A DNA stretch of 64,000 nt. Source: CAVZXS01 sp963779325. GTDB taxonomy: Bacteria; Bacteroidota; Bacteroidia; Chitinophagales; Chitinophagaceae. Made by a program: the position numbers and the translations under genes. This document shows, one piece after another, positions 37,240 to 47,036 of this stretch (position 1 is the first letter of the stretch; every line of letters begins with the position of its first letter). The notes beneath the pieces were generated by a model. The model did no database searches. It was not told the DNA's origin and worked only from the letters and a program-made list of their open reading frames with translations. The stretch spans positions 62,001-126,000 of the forward strand of contig CAVZXS010000002.1 of the NCBI GenBank assembly GCA_963779325.1. The letters run 5' to 3'.

Positions 37240-38187
37240 ATGGATACAAAAAGAAAAACTGTTCTTATAGAACAGGTGATGAAGGCCAAGGCAAGGCAAA
37301 AAAGTATATTGACTTATTTTTTTGCGGCAGGCTTGGTGTTGCTGAGTTTATTTATTGCGGCAAATGTAAGTGCTCAGAAAAGCAATGCTAAGTATTTTAA
37401 TAATGTAAATGCTGACGGTTTAATACTTGACGGGTATGATGCCGTAGCTTTTTTTACCGATAATAAACCGGTGAAAGGTGATTCGAAATTCCAATACAAA
37501 TTCCAGGATGCCGTTTATTATTTTGCTTTGCAGGAGCATTTAGATCTTTTTAAAGTAAATCCCGAAAAATATAAACCGCAATTCGGCGGATGGTGTGCTT
37601 ACGCTGTATCACTCGGACGTATCGCACCTATCGATGTAAATACTTTTTCTATCTTAAACGGAAGGTTATTTATTCAGCACAACCAACGTGCTGTAAATGG
37701 GTGGAATAAAGATGTACCCGGTAATATTGTAAAAGCCGATAAATACTGGCCTGATGTATCTGCTGTTCACGGCAAACAAATTACTACCGAGGAAGAAAAG
37801 CAGTTTTATAGCAACACTAATAGTGAGGGCGTGATTATGGATGGCTATGATCCCGTTTCTTATTTCACTGATAAAAATCCTGTAAAAGGTAATGCGCAAT
37901 TTTTTGCACGATACAATGGTGCAACTTATTATTTCGTATCGCAGGAACATGCGGATATGTTCAAAGTGCATCCTGAAATGTTTGCTCCGCTCTACGGTTC
38001 TTTCTGCGGGTACGCAATGGCATTTGGCAGGAGACGCCCGGTGAATCCTGAGTACCGGAATATTGTTGACGGGCATTTGATATTACAACATTCCAAAGGC
38101 GCATGGGAATTGTTTAATAAAGATATTCCCAAGTTTAAAACAGGCGGATGGACAATGGCCGGCGATAATGAAAGAGAATGCCGGTAA
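37240..38187 (+). CDS. Exported protein with two YHS domains
   Basis: 315 residues from ATG 37240; the open frame reaches 37165 but adds nothing signal-like. An N-terminal membrane segment or signal (~25-46, FFAAGLVLLSLFIAANVSAQ) precedes two repeats: DGYDAVAFFTDNKPVKGDSKF...GGWCAYAV and DGYDPVSYFTDKNPVKGNAQF...GSFCGYAM. YHS domains occur in metal-related proteins and copper-linked export proteins; each copy keeps one Cys (GGWCAY, GSFCGY). It precedes a GlcG-like gene, with 77 bp between. Confidence 0.85.
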   Translation: MDTKRKTVLIEQVMKAKARQKSILTYFFAAGLVLLSLFIAANVSAQKSNAKYFNNVNADGLILDGYDAVAFFTDNKPVKGDSKFQYKFQDAVYYFALQEHLDLFKVNPEKYKPQFGGWCAYAVSLGRIAPIDVNTFSILNGRLFIQHNQRAVNGWNKDVPGNIVKADKYWPDVSAVHGKQITTEEEKQFYSNTNSEGVIMDGYDPVSYFTDKNPVKGNAQFFARYNGATYYFVSQEHADMFKVHPEMFAPLYGSFCGYAMAFGRRRPVNPEYRNIVDGHLILQHSKGAWELFNKDIPKFKTGGWTMAGDNERECR

Positions 38188-38264
38188 GAAAGTTAAGTAT
38201 GACAGACCGGTATAAAAATTCAAAATTCAAAATCAAAATTCAAAATCCAAAAAACAAAAACAAA

Positions 38265-38765
38265 ATGAACACAAATAAAATAGCAGCGATGTTTTCGTTT
38301 GCAGCCACGGTATTAATAGCTATTGCCGGCAATGCGCAGGTATTAAACACAAAAACCATTTCTTTGGACGCGGCAAAGAAAGTTACTGCTGAGGCAGTAA
38401 AGTTTGCCAAAAGTGTAAATGCACCGGGCGGCGCTATAGCCGTGGTTGACAATGGCGGTAATTTGATTTACTTAGAAAGATTGGACGGCACATTTGCTGC
38501 GGCAAGTGAAGTGGCTGCAAAAAAAGCAAATACATCAGCATTGTTTAAAGCTCCTTCTTCAAAATTGGAAAACGCAATTAACGGCGGAAGAGGCGCTTTA
38601 ATAACTGCGGGACATACTTTTTTACAGGGCGGGATTCCTATTTTATTTGAAGGACAGGTAATTGGCGCCATTGGTGTAAGCGGCAGTGCAAGTGCGCAAC
38701 AGGACGAAGACATTGCCAATGCAGGTGCGAAAGCCCCTCTAAATCTCTCCGCCGGAGGCGGATGA
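38265..38765 (+). CDS. GlcG/HbpS-like heme-binding-family exported protein
   Basis: 166 residues from ATG 38265, the first start giving a signal peptide (MFSFAATVLIAIAGNAQ). The family signature is clear: ISLDAAKKVTAEAVKFAK, GGAIAVVDNGGNLIYLERLDG, INGGRGALITAGHTFLQGGIPI, GQVIGAIGVSGSASAQQDEDIANAG. HbpS/GlcG proteins bind heme or small ligands, with role unknown here. The tail after AGAKA (PLNLSAGGG) is coded by a repeat element covering the stop codon, so the C-terminus is not the family's own. The leader 38217-38262 contains CAAAATTCAAAATC-type direct repeats. Confidence 0.85.
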   Translation: MNTNKIAAMFSFAATVLIAIAGNAQVLNTKTISLDAAKKVTAEAVKFAKSVNAPGGAIAVVDNGGNLIYLERLDGTFAAASEVAAKKANTSALFKAPSSKLENAINGGRGALITAGHTFLQGGIPILFEGQVIGAIGVSGSASAQQDEDIANAGAKAPLNLSAGGG

Positions 38766-38768
38766 CTT
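38731..38768. repeat. Palindromic element at the 3' end of the GlcG-like gene
   Basis: AAGCCCCTCTAAATC ... CCGGAGGCGGATGACTT. It belongs to the AAGCCCCTCC family and overlaps the last eleven codons and the TGA stop. Confidence 0.65.
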
Positions 38769-38866
38769 GCTACTCGCAATATCAACTTATACGAAGTGAC
38801 TAATTATTTACAAAATGCTTGTTTTATAGGCATTGGGAATATAGCAGTACACACAATAATAAAATT

Positions 38867-40525
38867 ATGAGTAAAATTTATAGCCTTATCAGGGTACAAA
38901 TTATTTTGTTTCTCCTGTTGTTAATTGGCATAGCAGTATTTGCACAGGAGAATCGCCAATTAGTAATTGGAAGACCTGATGCCGTTGCAGACTTGAAAAC
39001 TAATGAAGGCGCCTCATTGGTAAATGCAAAATGGAATGTGCAGGAAGCTCATGTACACGATGCGGCTTTTAAAGCCCCCGGCCCCGGTACTAATGGTGAT
39101 GTATTGCCGCTATATCCTACCGGTGCTCCGATAAAAACACATATTATTCATCCGCAAATAGGTGCGACTGATTTTGATGCAGCATTTAAGGAAATAAAAC
39201 CTGCTGAATTGGAAACCAGGCAGGGAACAGGTTTGGTATCTTTTGTATGGTACAAAGTAGAATTTACTTTGCCTGCAATGTTAGGCAAGTTGAATATAAG
39301 CGGCATAACAGCTGTATTTGAAATTACCGTAGATGATTACAGTGAAATTTGGGTAAACGGAAAACAAGTGCAGGGCCCCGGGCAAATTGGTAACGGTGTA
39401 ATAAGCGGATATAATGCACGTAACAGAATTGTTTTAACGAATAGTGCAAAGGGGGGACAAAAATTTTCTATCGCCATATTAGGAGTAAACGGCCCGTTGG
39501 GGCAAATACCTGATAATTATATATGGGTACGCAGTGCAGTGATCGATTTTTATAAAGAGCTGCCGTCGAATAAGGACTGGAAAGACATCGGAAAGATTTA
39601 TACTATCAATGAGAAGTTAAGTACTGTTATTGCACCGGGAACAAAGATTGAAAAAATAGCTGACGGATTTTCTTTTACCGAAGGCCCCGTTTGGCATCCG
39701 AATGGATTTTTATTATTCAGCGATCCGAATAACAATACTATTTATCGATATAACCCGACCAATAATTATGTAACGGTATACATGAGCCATAGCGGCTATA
39801 CCGGCGTTGATATTGGCGAATACAGACAACCGGGAAGTAATGGATTAGCAATTGATAAAGAAGGAAGATTGATTGTGGCGCAACACGGCAACCGGAGAAT
39901 TATTCGCCATGAAAAGAAAGGGCCGGTAACCGTTCTTGCAGATAAAATTGACGGTAAACGATTTAACAGTCCCAATGATGTTGTATTGAAAATTGACGGC
40001 AGTATTTATTTTACCGATCCTCCGTATGGCTTGCCGGAATTTTATAATGATAAAAGAAAAGAGTTGGACTATCAGGGAGTATTTATGATTAAGAATGGTA
40101 AGGTAAGTGTTGTGTCGAAAGATTTGGGCGGCCCCAATGGTTTGGCTTTTTCTCCTGATGAAAAATATTTTTATGTAACCAATTGGGACATTCGTGACAT
40201 TCATAATACTAAAACCATTTGGCGATATGAAGTACAGCCTGACGGCTCATTAAAGAACGGTAAAGTATTTTTTGACTTTAATCTTACAGAAGATGACGAA
40301 GCGCTGGACGGATTGAAGATTGATAAGGAAGGAAATTTATTTGTAAGTGCGCCGGGCGGTGTATGGATAATAAGCGCTGCCGGAAAATTGTTGGGTAAGA
40401 TTGTAACACCCGAACGCCCTGCAAACATGGCCTGGGGCGATGCGGACGGAAAGACGTTGTATATGACGGCGCACAGCAGTTTGTATAAAATAAGAGTAAA
40501 TACGGGCGGTAAGTTTAGTTGGTAA
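38867..40525 (+). CDS. SMP-30/gluconolactonase-family protein with N-terminal beta-sandwich
   Basis: 552 residues from ATG 38867, giving a signal peptide (LLLLIGIAVFAQ). Residues ~30-235 look like a beta-sandwich (LVSFVWYKVEFTLP, FEITVDDYSEIWVNGK), and ~260-550 are an SMP-30 six-bladed propeller (ADGFSFTEGPVWHPNGFLLFSDP, GSNGLAIDKEGRLIVAQHGNRRI, FNSPNDVVLKIDGSIYFTDPPYG, GGPNGLAFSPDEKYFYVTNW). These residues carry the metal-binding Glu and Asn of the family. It would be an exported lactonase; the substrate is unknown. It lies 101 bp after the GlcG-like gene and may share its transcript. Confidence 0.85.
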   Translation: MSKIYSLIRVQIILFLLLLIGIAVFAQENRQLVIGRPDAVADLKTNEGASLVNAKWNVQEAHVHDAAFKAPGPGTNGDVLPLYPTGAPIKTHIIHPQIGATDFDAAFKEIKPAELETRQGTGLVSFVWYKVEFTLPAMLGKLNISGITAVFEITVDDYSEIWVNGKQVQGPGQIGNGVISGYNARNRIVLTNSAKGGQKFSIAILGVNGPLGQIPDNYIWVRSAVIDFYKELPSNKDWKDIGKIYTINEKLSTVIAPGTKIEKIADGFSFTEGPVWHPNGFLLFSDPNNNTIYRYNPTNNYVTVYMSHSGYTGVDIGEYRQPGSNGLAIDKEGRLIVAQHGNRRIIRHEKKGPVTVLADKIDGKRFNSPNDVVLKIDGSIYFTDPPYGLPEFYNDKRKELDYQGVFMIKNGKVSVVSKDLGGPNGLAFSPDEKYFYVTNWDIRDIHNTKTIWRYEVQPDGSLKNGKVFFDFNLTEDDEALDGLKIDKEGNLFVSAPGGVWIISAAGKLLGKIVTPERPANMAWGDADGKTLYMTAHSSLYKIRVNTGGKFSW

Positions 40526-40534
40526 ACTCAGGCC

Positions 40535-40563
40535 CCCGCCCGAACGGCGTTCAGTCGGGCGGG
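40535..40563. repeat. Intergenic palindromic element (CCCGCCCG family)
   Basis: CCCGCCCG (40535-40542), loop of 12, TCGGGCGGG (40555-40563); the loop begins AACG and ends TCAG as in the element at 2832-2858. It lies 10 bp after the SMP-30 stop and could also act as a transcription terminator stem, though no T run follows. Confidence 0.75.
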
Positions 40564-40655
40564 CCTAACGAGGAGTAAACAATTTAAAATTATGTTCGCT
40601 TTCTACCCCTATAAATTCAATAGCAATTAACTTAGCATAAAGAAATTAATTTGTA

Positions 40656-41399
40656 ATGAGTATAGAAAATTCCTCTTTAGAATCCGCTCGTGCCTGTACA
40701 GACGGGGATAGGGGTGTCTTGATCGTTACCGGCGCATCCGGGAATTTAGGTAAGGCAGTGGTAAGTAAATTTATTGCTGAAGGCTATAAAGTCATCGGTA
40801 CTGTAATTCCCAACGATCCCGTGCCAATGAACTTTCCCCCGAATAAATTTGAGAAAGTTGTTGTGGATTTAATGAATGAAGATGATTCAGGAAAATTTGT
40901 TCGTTCCGTTATTGATAAATATAAAAGTATTGATGCCGTTGTATTAACCGTGGGCGGTTTTACCATGGGAACAATTGCCGATACTTCTGCAGCGGATATT
41001 ATGAAACAATACAAACTGAATTTTGAAACGGCTTATAACATTGCCCGTCCGTCATTTGTACAAATGATGAAACAAAACAGCGGACGGATTTTTATCATCG
41101 GTTCAAGACCGGGTTTGCAGGCATGGCACGGCAACGGGATGGTAGCCTATGGTTTGGCAAAATCTTTAGTTGTTCGTTTGGCAGAATTGATGAACATAGA
41201 AGCGAAGGGGCATAATGTAGTAACAAGTGTTGTAGTGCCGAGTACTATTGATACGCCGCAAAATCGGAAAGCGATGCCCGATATTGATTTTGCTAATTGG
41301 GTAAAGCCCGATGATATTGCCAACGTGATTTATTATCACTGCACTGATGAAGCTGCTGCATTGCGTGAAACGGTGATTAAGGTGTATAATAATGCATAG
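40656..41399 (+). CDS. Short-chain dehydrogenase/reductase
   Basis: 247 residues. The Rossmann cofactor loop TGASGNLG is at 25-32 and the catalytic residues are S150, Y165 and K169 (Y-GLA-K). The fourth-strand motif reads LTVGGFTMG in place of the usual NNAG. Substrate is unknown. The protein is cytosolic (no signal). It follows the SMP-30 gene by 130 bp across a palindromic repeat and is convergent with the LytTR regulator gene. Confidence 0.87.
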   Translation: MSIENSSLESARACTDGDRGVLIVTGASGNLGKAVVSKFIAEGYKVIGTVIPNDPVPMNFPPNKFEKVVVDLMNEDDSGKFVRSVIDKYKSIDAVVLTVGGFTMGTIADTSAADIMKQYKLNFETAYNIARPSFVQMMKQNSGRIFIIGSRPGLQAWHGNGMVAYGLAKSLVVRLAELMNIEAKGHNVVTSVVVPSTIDTPQNRKAMPDIDFANWVKPDDIANVIYYHCTDEAAALRETVIKVYNNA

Positions 41400-41421
41400 T
41401 GCTGCATTTTTATTTTACATA

Positions 41422-42180
41422 TCAGTGCTTATATATTTCCTTAATCTTTTGCAAAAAAGATTCTTTCTTGCGCCGGCTTACTTCTATTTCCACATTATTG
41501 CTCATAATCACCGTGCCGCCTTCGCCGCGTTGGTATTCTTTTACATGTTTCAGGTTTATAAGAAATGATTTATGTATCCGGAAGAAACCCGTAGTATCCA
41601 ATATGTTTTCATATTCAAGCAGCGGTTTCGAAACCATTACCGTTTTTTTATCTGCCAGGTGAAACACGGTATAACTTCGTTCAGCTTCGCAATACAGGAT
41701 TTCATCCAATTTCAGTATTATAAATCCTTTCATTGTAGGAAGGCATAATCGCATTTCCTCCGGCTGACCTGCTTTGCTGATATTATATAATAATGTTTCG
41801 GTCAGCTCCTCTTTTTTCCCTTCCTGCATTCTTTTTTCCACCCGTTGTACGGCTTCAATCAGCCGGTCTTCATCTACAGGTTTTAATAAATAATCAGCAG
41901 CGCTGTATTGCAATGCCTGCAGCATGTATTCATTGTGAGCCGTAACAAAAATGATTTCAAAATTTTTATCGGGCAATTCGCCAATCATATCAATGCCGCT
42001 TTTGCCCGGCATTTGTATATCAAGGAAAACAACATCGGGCATTAATGTTTCAATTTGTTTTTTAGCAGTTACGGCGTTGGAGCATGCAGCGACAATGTTT
42101 ACAAGAGGGCAGTGCCGCTCCAACATTCGTTGCAGTGTTTTTATTCCTGCTGCTTCATCATCTACTAAAATAGCATTCAT
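41422..42180 (-). CDS. LytTR response regulator
   Basis: 252 residues. The receiver domain (~1-120) has acidic residues D7-D8, the phosphorylation site D54 in VFLDIQMPGKSG, and K in LLKPVDED. The C-terminal LytTR DNA-binding domain (~145-250) includes FFRIHKSFLINLKHVKEYQRGEGG. The kinase gene lies 10 bp upstream, so the pair forms a two-component system. Its targets cannot be read from the sequence. Confidence 0.93.
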   Translation of the reverse strand: MNAILVDDEAAGIKTLQRMLERHCPLVNIVAACSNAVTAKKQIETLMPDVVFLDIQMPGKSGIDMIGELPDKNFEIIFVTAHNEYMLQALQYSAADYLLKPVDEDRLIEAVQRVEKRMQEGKKEELTETLLYNISKAGQPEEMRLCLPTMKGFIILKLDEILYCEAERSYTVFHLADKKTVMVSKPLLEYENILDTTGFFRIHKSFLINLKHVKEYQRGEGGTVIMSNNVEIEVSRRKKESFLQKIKEIYKH

Positions 42181-42190
42181 AAAAAAAGGT

Positions 42191-45100
42191 TTATGTATTA
42201 ATGATGTTAAACTTAAGCGTAACTCTTGTCCCGTTGTTGTTATTTTCCGTTTCTTTTAAATCAGCAATGGCCAGGCTGCATGCCGTATCGTATTTTTCAT
42301 TCAGTATTTTAATACGGTTGCGCAGGTTATCCAAACCAACGGATCGGTGATTGGCGCCATTAAGCTTTTTTTGTTTTTCCGATTGACGGATGCCTATTCC
42401 GTTGTCTTCAATAACACAAGTGATTGTATTGTCCGTTTGTGCAAATGCGATAAATAGCTTTTTATCCCCTGCGGATTGCAACAGCCCGTGCCAAATAGCA
42501 TTTTCCACCAGCGGTTGTATCATCAGTGACGGAATATTTATTTCTTCGGCATCAATGTTTTCCGCAATAGAGATATCCCAGTTGAACGAATCATCAAATC
42601 GGAGTTGCTCCATTCCCAAATAGGTTTTAATATATTCAATATTTTCAGCCAGTGTAACAAATGTATCTTTCGAATGATTCAGTGTCATGCGAATCATGAG
42701 GGCGAACTTACTCAGGTAGCGGGAGGCTTTATCATCATCTCCGTCTAAAATCATTTGCTTAATGCTGTTAAGCGCATTAAAAATAAAATGCGGATTCATT
42801 TGCGCCTGCAAAGCGGAAAGTTTCGCCTCCGCCAATTGTTCATTGATGGTAGTAAGTTCTTTTTGTTTTACTTCCAGTGTCTGCTCCGATTCAATTTGTT
42901 TTATTTTATTACCGATAAGTGTAGCAATAGTGGTGAGTATTTTAATATCCCGTTCGGTAAAGTAGTTGGCTTCAGGATGTTCTGAATCCAAGATGCCCAA
43001 CAACTTGTTATTATGAATGATGGGTACGCAAATTTCACTCAGCCTGAATACGTCGTCCACCCGGTAGCGGCTGTCTTTTCTAGTATCTTTTATCAGTAGC
43101 GGCTGCATAGTTTGCATGACATGGCCCACCACACCTTGGCCCGGTGATACATCAAACAGATTTTCAGTAATATATTCAGGTTTGCCTTTTGGTCCGTATG
43201 ATGCTTTCTGAATCATTTTCGTTTTATTATCATTCAACATATAAATCATGCAATCCACATAATTCATACGGCCAATTAAATTTGCAGCTACATCCCACAG
43301 CACTTCATCAATTGTTTTTTTACCGGCAATAGATGAAGAAAAATAATGACTGATTTGTTCCAATTCATAACGATTCTTATAATCATCCGCTTTTAATTTT
43401 TCAACCTGCGTTTTCTCCATTTCTTTTTTGCGGATGTATTTGATGCGACGGTGAATCAATAAATAGATAGCGGCAATTAACAAAACCGCTGCCAATATCC
43501 TGAACCATGCAGTTTGCCAAAAAGGGGGCAGTACTTCAACGGTAATGGTAGTTACCTGCTCGGGCCAACTGTTTTTGAGAGAGAAGATTTTAACCTGTAT
43601 GTTGTGTTTTCCCGGAATTAAGTTGGAAACACTGAATGATTGCTGACTCCCCAATTGCTGCCATTCACTTTTTTCATTAATACGGTAAGCATAATTATGG
43701 TTGCTGCCGTCGGAAAAATTTATGCTTCCTATTGTAAACAGTAAATCGTTCAGTTTCCATGAAGTGGTCATTTTGTTGCCCGGCATTGCAATTGTTTCAG
43801 CACTGCCGGTTTTCACGCTTTCAATAAATACAGACGGATGTTTTTCATTTACCGTTAAAGTAAACGGATTAAACCGAACAACGGCGCGATGAAAACCGAT
43901 ATAGAGTAACCTGTCGGTATTGTCATAAAAAAAATCAGAACCTTTTTGAACAGGCATGTCCGGGAATCCTTCGTCTTTGCCAAAACTCACCATTTTCATT
44001 CTGTCAAGCTTTAAGCAGGCAATGCCTGAGTAGCACGCAATCCATAAGTTATTGCCTGCAACAATTAAGGATGAAACATTATCATCCGGCAAGCCATCCT
44101 TTCGGGTAAAATGTTTAAATGTTTTATTACGGATATTATAACCAATCAACCCGTTGTTATTACATCCCACCCAAATCGTGTTATTATTATCAATGGCCAT
44201 GGAAGCAATTTGCTTATCGGGCATTTTGATATAGGGGAAAGAATCAATTTTTTCATCAAACCGGTTTAATGCTGTATTGAAACGGATCATACCATGCCCG
44301 GCCATCCATATATTGCCGTCTTTATCTTCCTGTATAGCCGACAATATAGACGGCATGGGAATATTGACAGGTATAAGACTGTATTCTTTTTGCTCAAGAT
44401 TGTAACGATACAATTTGGCTGCACTCACCCATATATTATTACGACTGTCTTTAAATAAACAGTTGGTCCAGTCACTCTTTGTCCACTCGCCGGGTTGCAG
44501 TTGTGTTACAGCTTCTTTTTTTTCATCATAGAGCAGCAGCGGATTCCATGTTCCCAATAATAAAGCAGTTTCATTTACGGGTGCGATTTCAAAAACAGAA
44601 TTGCTTCGCGGGTTATCTGAGAATCGCAAATTTTTTTCGTAGCTGAATGTTTCTTTATCAAAAATCATAAGACCGGCCTGCCCTCTTGTACCGGCATATA
44701 CTTTTCGGGATGTAGCATATACCGAAGCAAAAAGCATATTAGGAAATGATGCCTCAACTTCCGGCGGCACCTTTGTTACTTCCACTAAAGAGGGTTTGTC
44801 ATGCTGCCTCATTAACCCAATATTGGTAGCTACCCATAACAGCCTGTCTTTGTCAACCAGGATATCGTGACACAAATACCCGGGGAAATATTTTTCGCTA
44901 AATAATTCTATAACTCCGGTTGTACGATTCCATTTCAACTTATAAAATCCTGCGGTTTGAGAGGTGAGCAGAAAAATACTGTCATTCACGGGTACTAACT
45001 TCGACCGCCATTGTATCGTATTTACATCAAGAATGAAAGGAGCTTTTGAAATTACTTTTTTGTTTTGAGCGACATTTATATAAACAATACTGTCGGTATT

Positions 45101-45862
45101 TATTTTGGGAATAAAGAAGTGTCCGGGTAAAAACTCAAAAACCCGATGGTCTTTTTTATCGGGAAGAAATTCATTTAACCCGTTTATTTCACTGCTACCT
45201 ATTTTGTTTAAATTCTTTTTTGATTTGTAATAAATATAAAATACACCGCGGGCCGCAATCAATAATCGTTCATTATCTAATTCAATTAAATCGCTGCCAA
45301 AATGAAAATGCTGTCCTGCCAGGTCTTTTTCTGAAAAATAATCGAAACGGTAAAGCAGGTTATAGTTTTTATCGAAATGATAAAACCCTGAACGGGTGAG
45401 CAGGTAAGCATTTCCCGCAGCGTCACCTTTCACCCTTTCTATACTATTGAACTTGTATTGATATTCCTTGTGTTTATAAGGGATAAAAAGATTTTTCCTT
45501 TTTCCGTTTTTGGTATTGATAATATGCAGGCCGGTATTGTGTACCGCTATCCGTTCTTTATCTAACGGGCTGATACGTATCATTAATTCGGATGCCGGTG
45601 AAAGGCTGTCGTTGGTACTGTGATATTGTACAAACCTGGTGCCGTCATACCGGTTTAAACCATTGTACGTACTCAGCCATATATAGCCGGTGGCATCCTG
45701 CACAATACCCGTTACATTATTATCGGAAAGACCGTCAGCCGTTGTATATGACGCGAAATTTTTTTCATAGAAAACCTGCGCGGTAACCGGGCCTACTGCC
45801 ATCATCAATGCGAGTAATAAGAAAAAACCAAATCTATTTATCCTTACCGGGTTTCTGTTCAT
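42191..45862 (-). CDS. Propeller/Y_Y_Y sensor histidine kinase of the LytS type with GAF domain
   Basis: 1223 residues. Order: signal peptide; two-component-regulator propeller blades (~35-670; TADGLSDNNVTGIVQDATGY, GYIWLSTYNGLNRYDG, NTIWVGCNNNGLIGYN, DGLPDDNVSSL); Y_Y_Y domain (~690-770); one membrane segment (~780-800, AAVLLIAAIYLLIHRR); GAF domain (~840-980); LytS-type kinase with phosphoacceptor H1025 in QMNPHFIFNALNS; HATPase with NAIWHGLL and DNGIGI. The periplasmic part probably senses a glycan or other ligand. It lacks the fused AraC module of hybrid sensors and instead signals to the LytTR protein next door. Confidence 0.92.
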   Translation of the reverse strand: MNRNPVRINRFGFFLLLALMMAVGPVTAQVFYEKNFASYTTADGLSDNNVTGIVQDATGYIWLSTYNGLNRYDGTRFVQYHSTNDSLSPASELMIRISPLDKERIAVHNTGLHIINTKNGKRKNLFIPYKHKEYQYKFNSIERVKGDAAGNAYLLTRSGFYHFDKNYNLLYRFDYFSEKDLAGQHFHFGSDLIELDNERLLIAARGVFYIYYKSKKNLNKIGSSEINGLNEFLPDKKDHRVFEFLPGHFFIPKINTDSIVYINVAQNKKVISKAPFILDVNTIQWRSKLVPVNDSIFLLTSQTAGFYKLKWNRTTGVIELFSEKYFPGYLCHDILVDKDRLLWVATNIGLMRQHDKPSLVEVTKVPPEVEASFPNMLFASVYATSRKVYAGTRGQAGLMIFDKETFSYEKNLRFSDNPRSNSVFEIAPVNETALLLGTWNPLLLYDEKKEAVTQLQPGEWTKSDWTNCLFKDSRNNIWVSAAKLYRYNLEQKEYSLIPVNIPMPSILSAIQEDKDGNIWMAGHGMIRFNTALNRFDEKIDSFPYIKMPDKQIASMAIDNNNTIWVGCNNNGLIGYNIRNKTFKHFTRKDGLPDDNVSSLIVAGNNLWIACYSGIACLKLDRMKMVSFGKDEGFPDMPVQKGSDFFYDNTDRLLYIGFHRAVVRFNPFTLTVNEKHPSVFIESVKTGSAETIAMPGNKMTTSWKLNDLLFTIGSINFSDGSNHNYAYRINEKSEWQQLGSQQSFSVSNLIPGKHNIQVKIFSLKNSWPEQVTTITVEVLPPFWQTAWFRILAAVLLIAAIYLLIHRRIKYIRKKEMEKTQVEKLKADDYKNRYELEQISHYFSSSIAGKKTIDEVLWDVAANLIGRMNYVDCMIYMLNDNKTKMIQKASYGPKGKPEYITENLFDVSPGQGVVGHVMQTMQPLLIKDTRKDSRYRVDDVFRLSEICVPIIHNNKLLGILDSEHPEANYFTERDIKILTTIATLIGNKIKQIESEQTLEVKQKELTTINEQLAEAKLSALQAQMNPHFIFNALNSIKQMILDGDDDKASRYLSKFALMIRMTLNHSKDTFVTLAENIEYIKTYLGMEQLRFDDSFNWDISIAENIDAEEINIPSLMIQPLVENAIWHGLLQSAGDKKLFIAFAQTDNTITCVIEDNGIGIRQSEKQKKLNGANHRSVGLDNLRNRIKILNEKYDTACSLAIADLKETENNNNGTRVTLKFNIINT

Positions 45863-46113
45863 TTATTAAAGTTAACAACTTGCGGTACATTTTTTTGCGC
45901 AAAGATTCAGCATTATCCGCCGCCGCGCCGTTGGGAGAACAGGCAGCGCATTTTATACTGCAAGCCTTACACTTGGAAGAGGCTGATTGTAAAATATTTT
46001 CCGGAGGGCCTCCTTAGGGAAGAAAAGACGGGCCGTTGGGAAAAGAGTACTCAGCAGCAGTCATTTTTCATTCTATTTTACACCCGATTTCGAAAAAATT
46101 AAATCTTAAAAAT

Positions 46114-46959
46114 ATGGAACAGCAATTAGAACTTATTCGTGAGCAGCAACGAAAATCATGGAATACATTTTCGCCGGGATGGAAAAAATGGGATGATCTC
46201 TTTATGGATTTTTTAAAACCGATGGGGGATGAAATTATACGGCAGATCAATCCTGAAAGTGATGAACTTATACTGGATGTAGCGGCTGGAACCGGCGAGC
46301 CGGGCCTCACTATTGCTTCCATGATGAAAAACGGTCATGTAGTGATTACTGACCTGGCAGAAGACATGCTGGTAATAGCTGAAGAAAATGCAAAGCAAAG
46401 GGGTATTAAAAATATTGAAACCGTTGCATGTGATGTTTGTGAACTGCCGTTTGGTGATAACACATTTGATGCTATAAGCTGCCGCTTTGGTTTTATGTTT
46501 TTCCCCGATATGTTGCTGGCCGCGAAAGAAATGGCAAGGGTATTAAAACCGGGCGGAAGAATGGCTGCATCAGTTTGGAATGTACCTGAAAAAAATTTCT
46601 GGATTACGGCGACAATGGGTACCATTAATAAAAATATGGAACTAACGGCGCCTGTTCCCGGTGCACCGGGTATGTTTCGCTGCGCAAAAGAAGGAATGAT
46701 GGCTGATATTTTTAAACCGGCAGGATTAAAGAATATTTCCGTTACCGAAGTACCTGCAAAAATGAATTGCGGAACGGCTGATGTGTATTGGAATGTAATG
46801 ACCGAAGTAGCAGCGCCGATTGTAGCCGCACTCAGCAATGCTGATGAAGCATTGAGGGATAAAATAAAAAAAGAAGTGATTAAAAACATAATCGAAAAGT
46901 ATCCGGGCGGCAACATCAAGGTTGATGCGAGTGCCCTGGTGATTTATGCCGAAAAATAA
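46114..46959 (+). CDS. Class I SAM-dependent methyltransferase
   Basis: 281 residues from ATG 46114, preceded by an AT-rich leader; the frame is open to 46036 without support. The UbiE/COQ5-like fold has the SAM-binding motif LDVAAGTGEPGL (~54-65), ITDLAEDMLVIAEENA, DVCELPFGDNTFDAISCRFGFMFFPD and LKPGGRMAASVW. The methyl acceptor is unknown. It is monocistronic and ends at a bidirectional terminator shared with the Rieske cluster on the other strand. Confidence 0.88.
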   Translation: MEQQLELIREQQRKSWNTFSPGWKKWDDLFMDFLKPMGDEIIRQINPESDELILDVAAGTGEPGLTIASMMKNGHVVITDLAEDMLVIAEENAKQRGIKNIETVACDVCELPFGDNTFDAISCRFGFMFFPDMLLAAKEMARVLKPGGRMAASVWNVPEKNFWITATMGTINKNMELTAPVPGAPGMFRCAKEGMMADIFKPAGLKNISVTEVPAKMNCGTADVYWNVMTEVAAPIVAALSNADEALRDKIKKEVIKNIIEKYPGGNIKVDASALVIYAEK

Positions 46960-47009
46960 ATCCGGATGAATTGATTGTACCCCTTATCCTGAAAAAAAAA
47001 TGAAAATTA

Positions 47010-47036
47010 AAACTCCCGTTGACAATACGGGAGTTT
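47010..47036. terminator. Bidirectional terminator
   Basis: AAACTCCCGT and ACGGGAGTTT make a perfect 10-bp stem around TTGACAAT-type loop sequence, with A run before and T run after, between convergent genes. The stem overlaps the last bases of the minus-strand gene. Confidence 0.8.
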
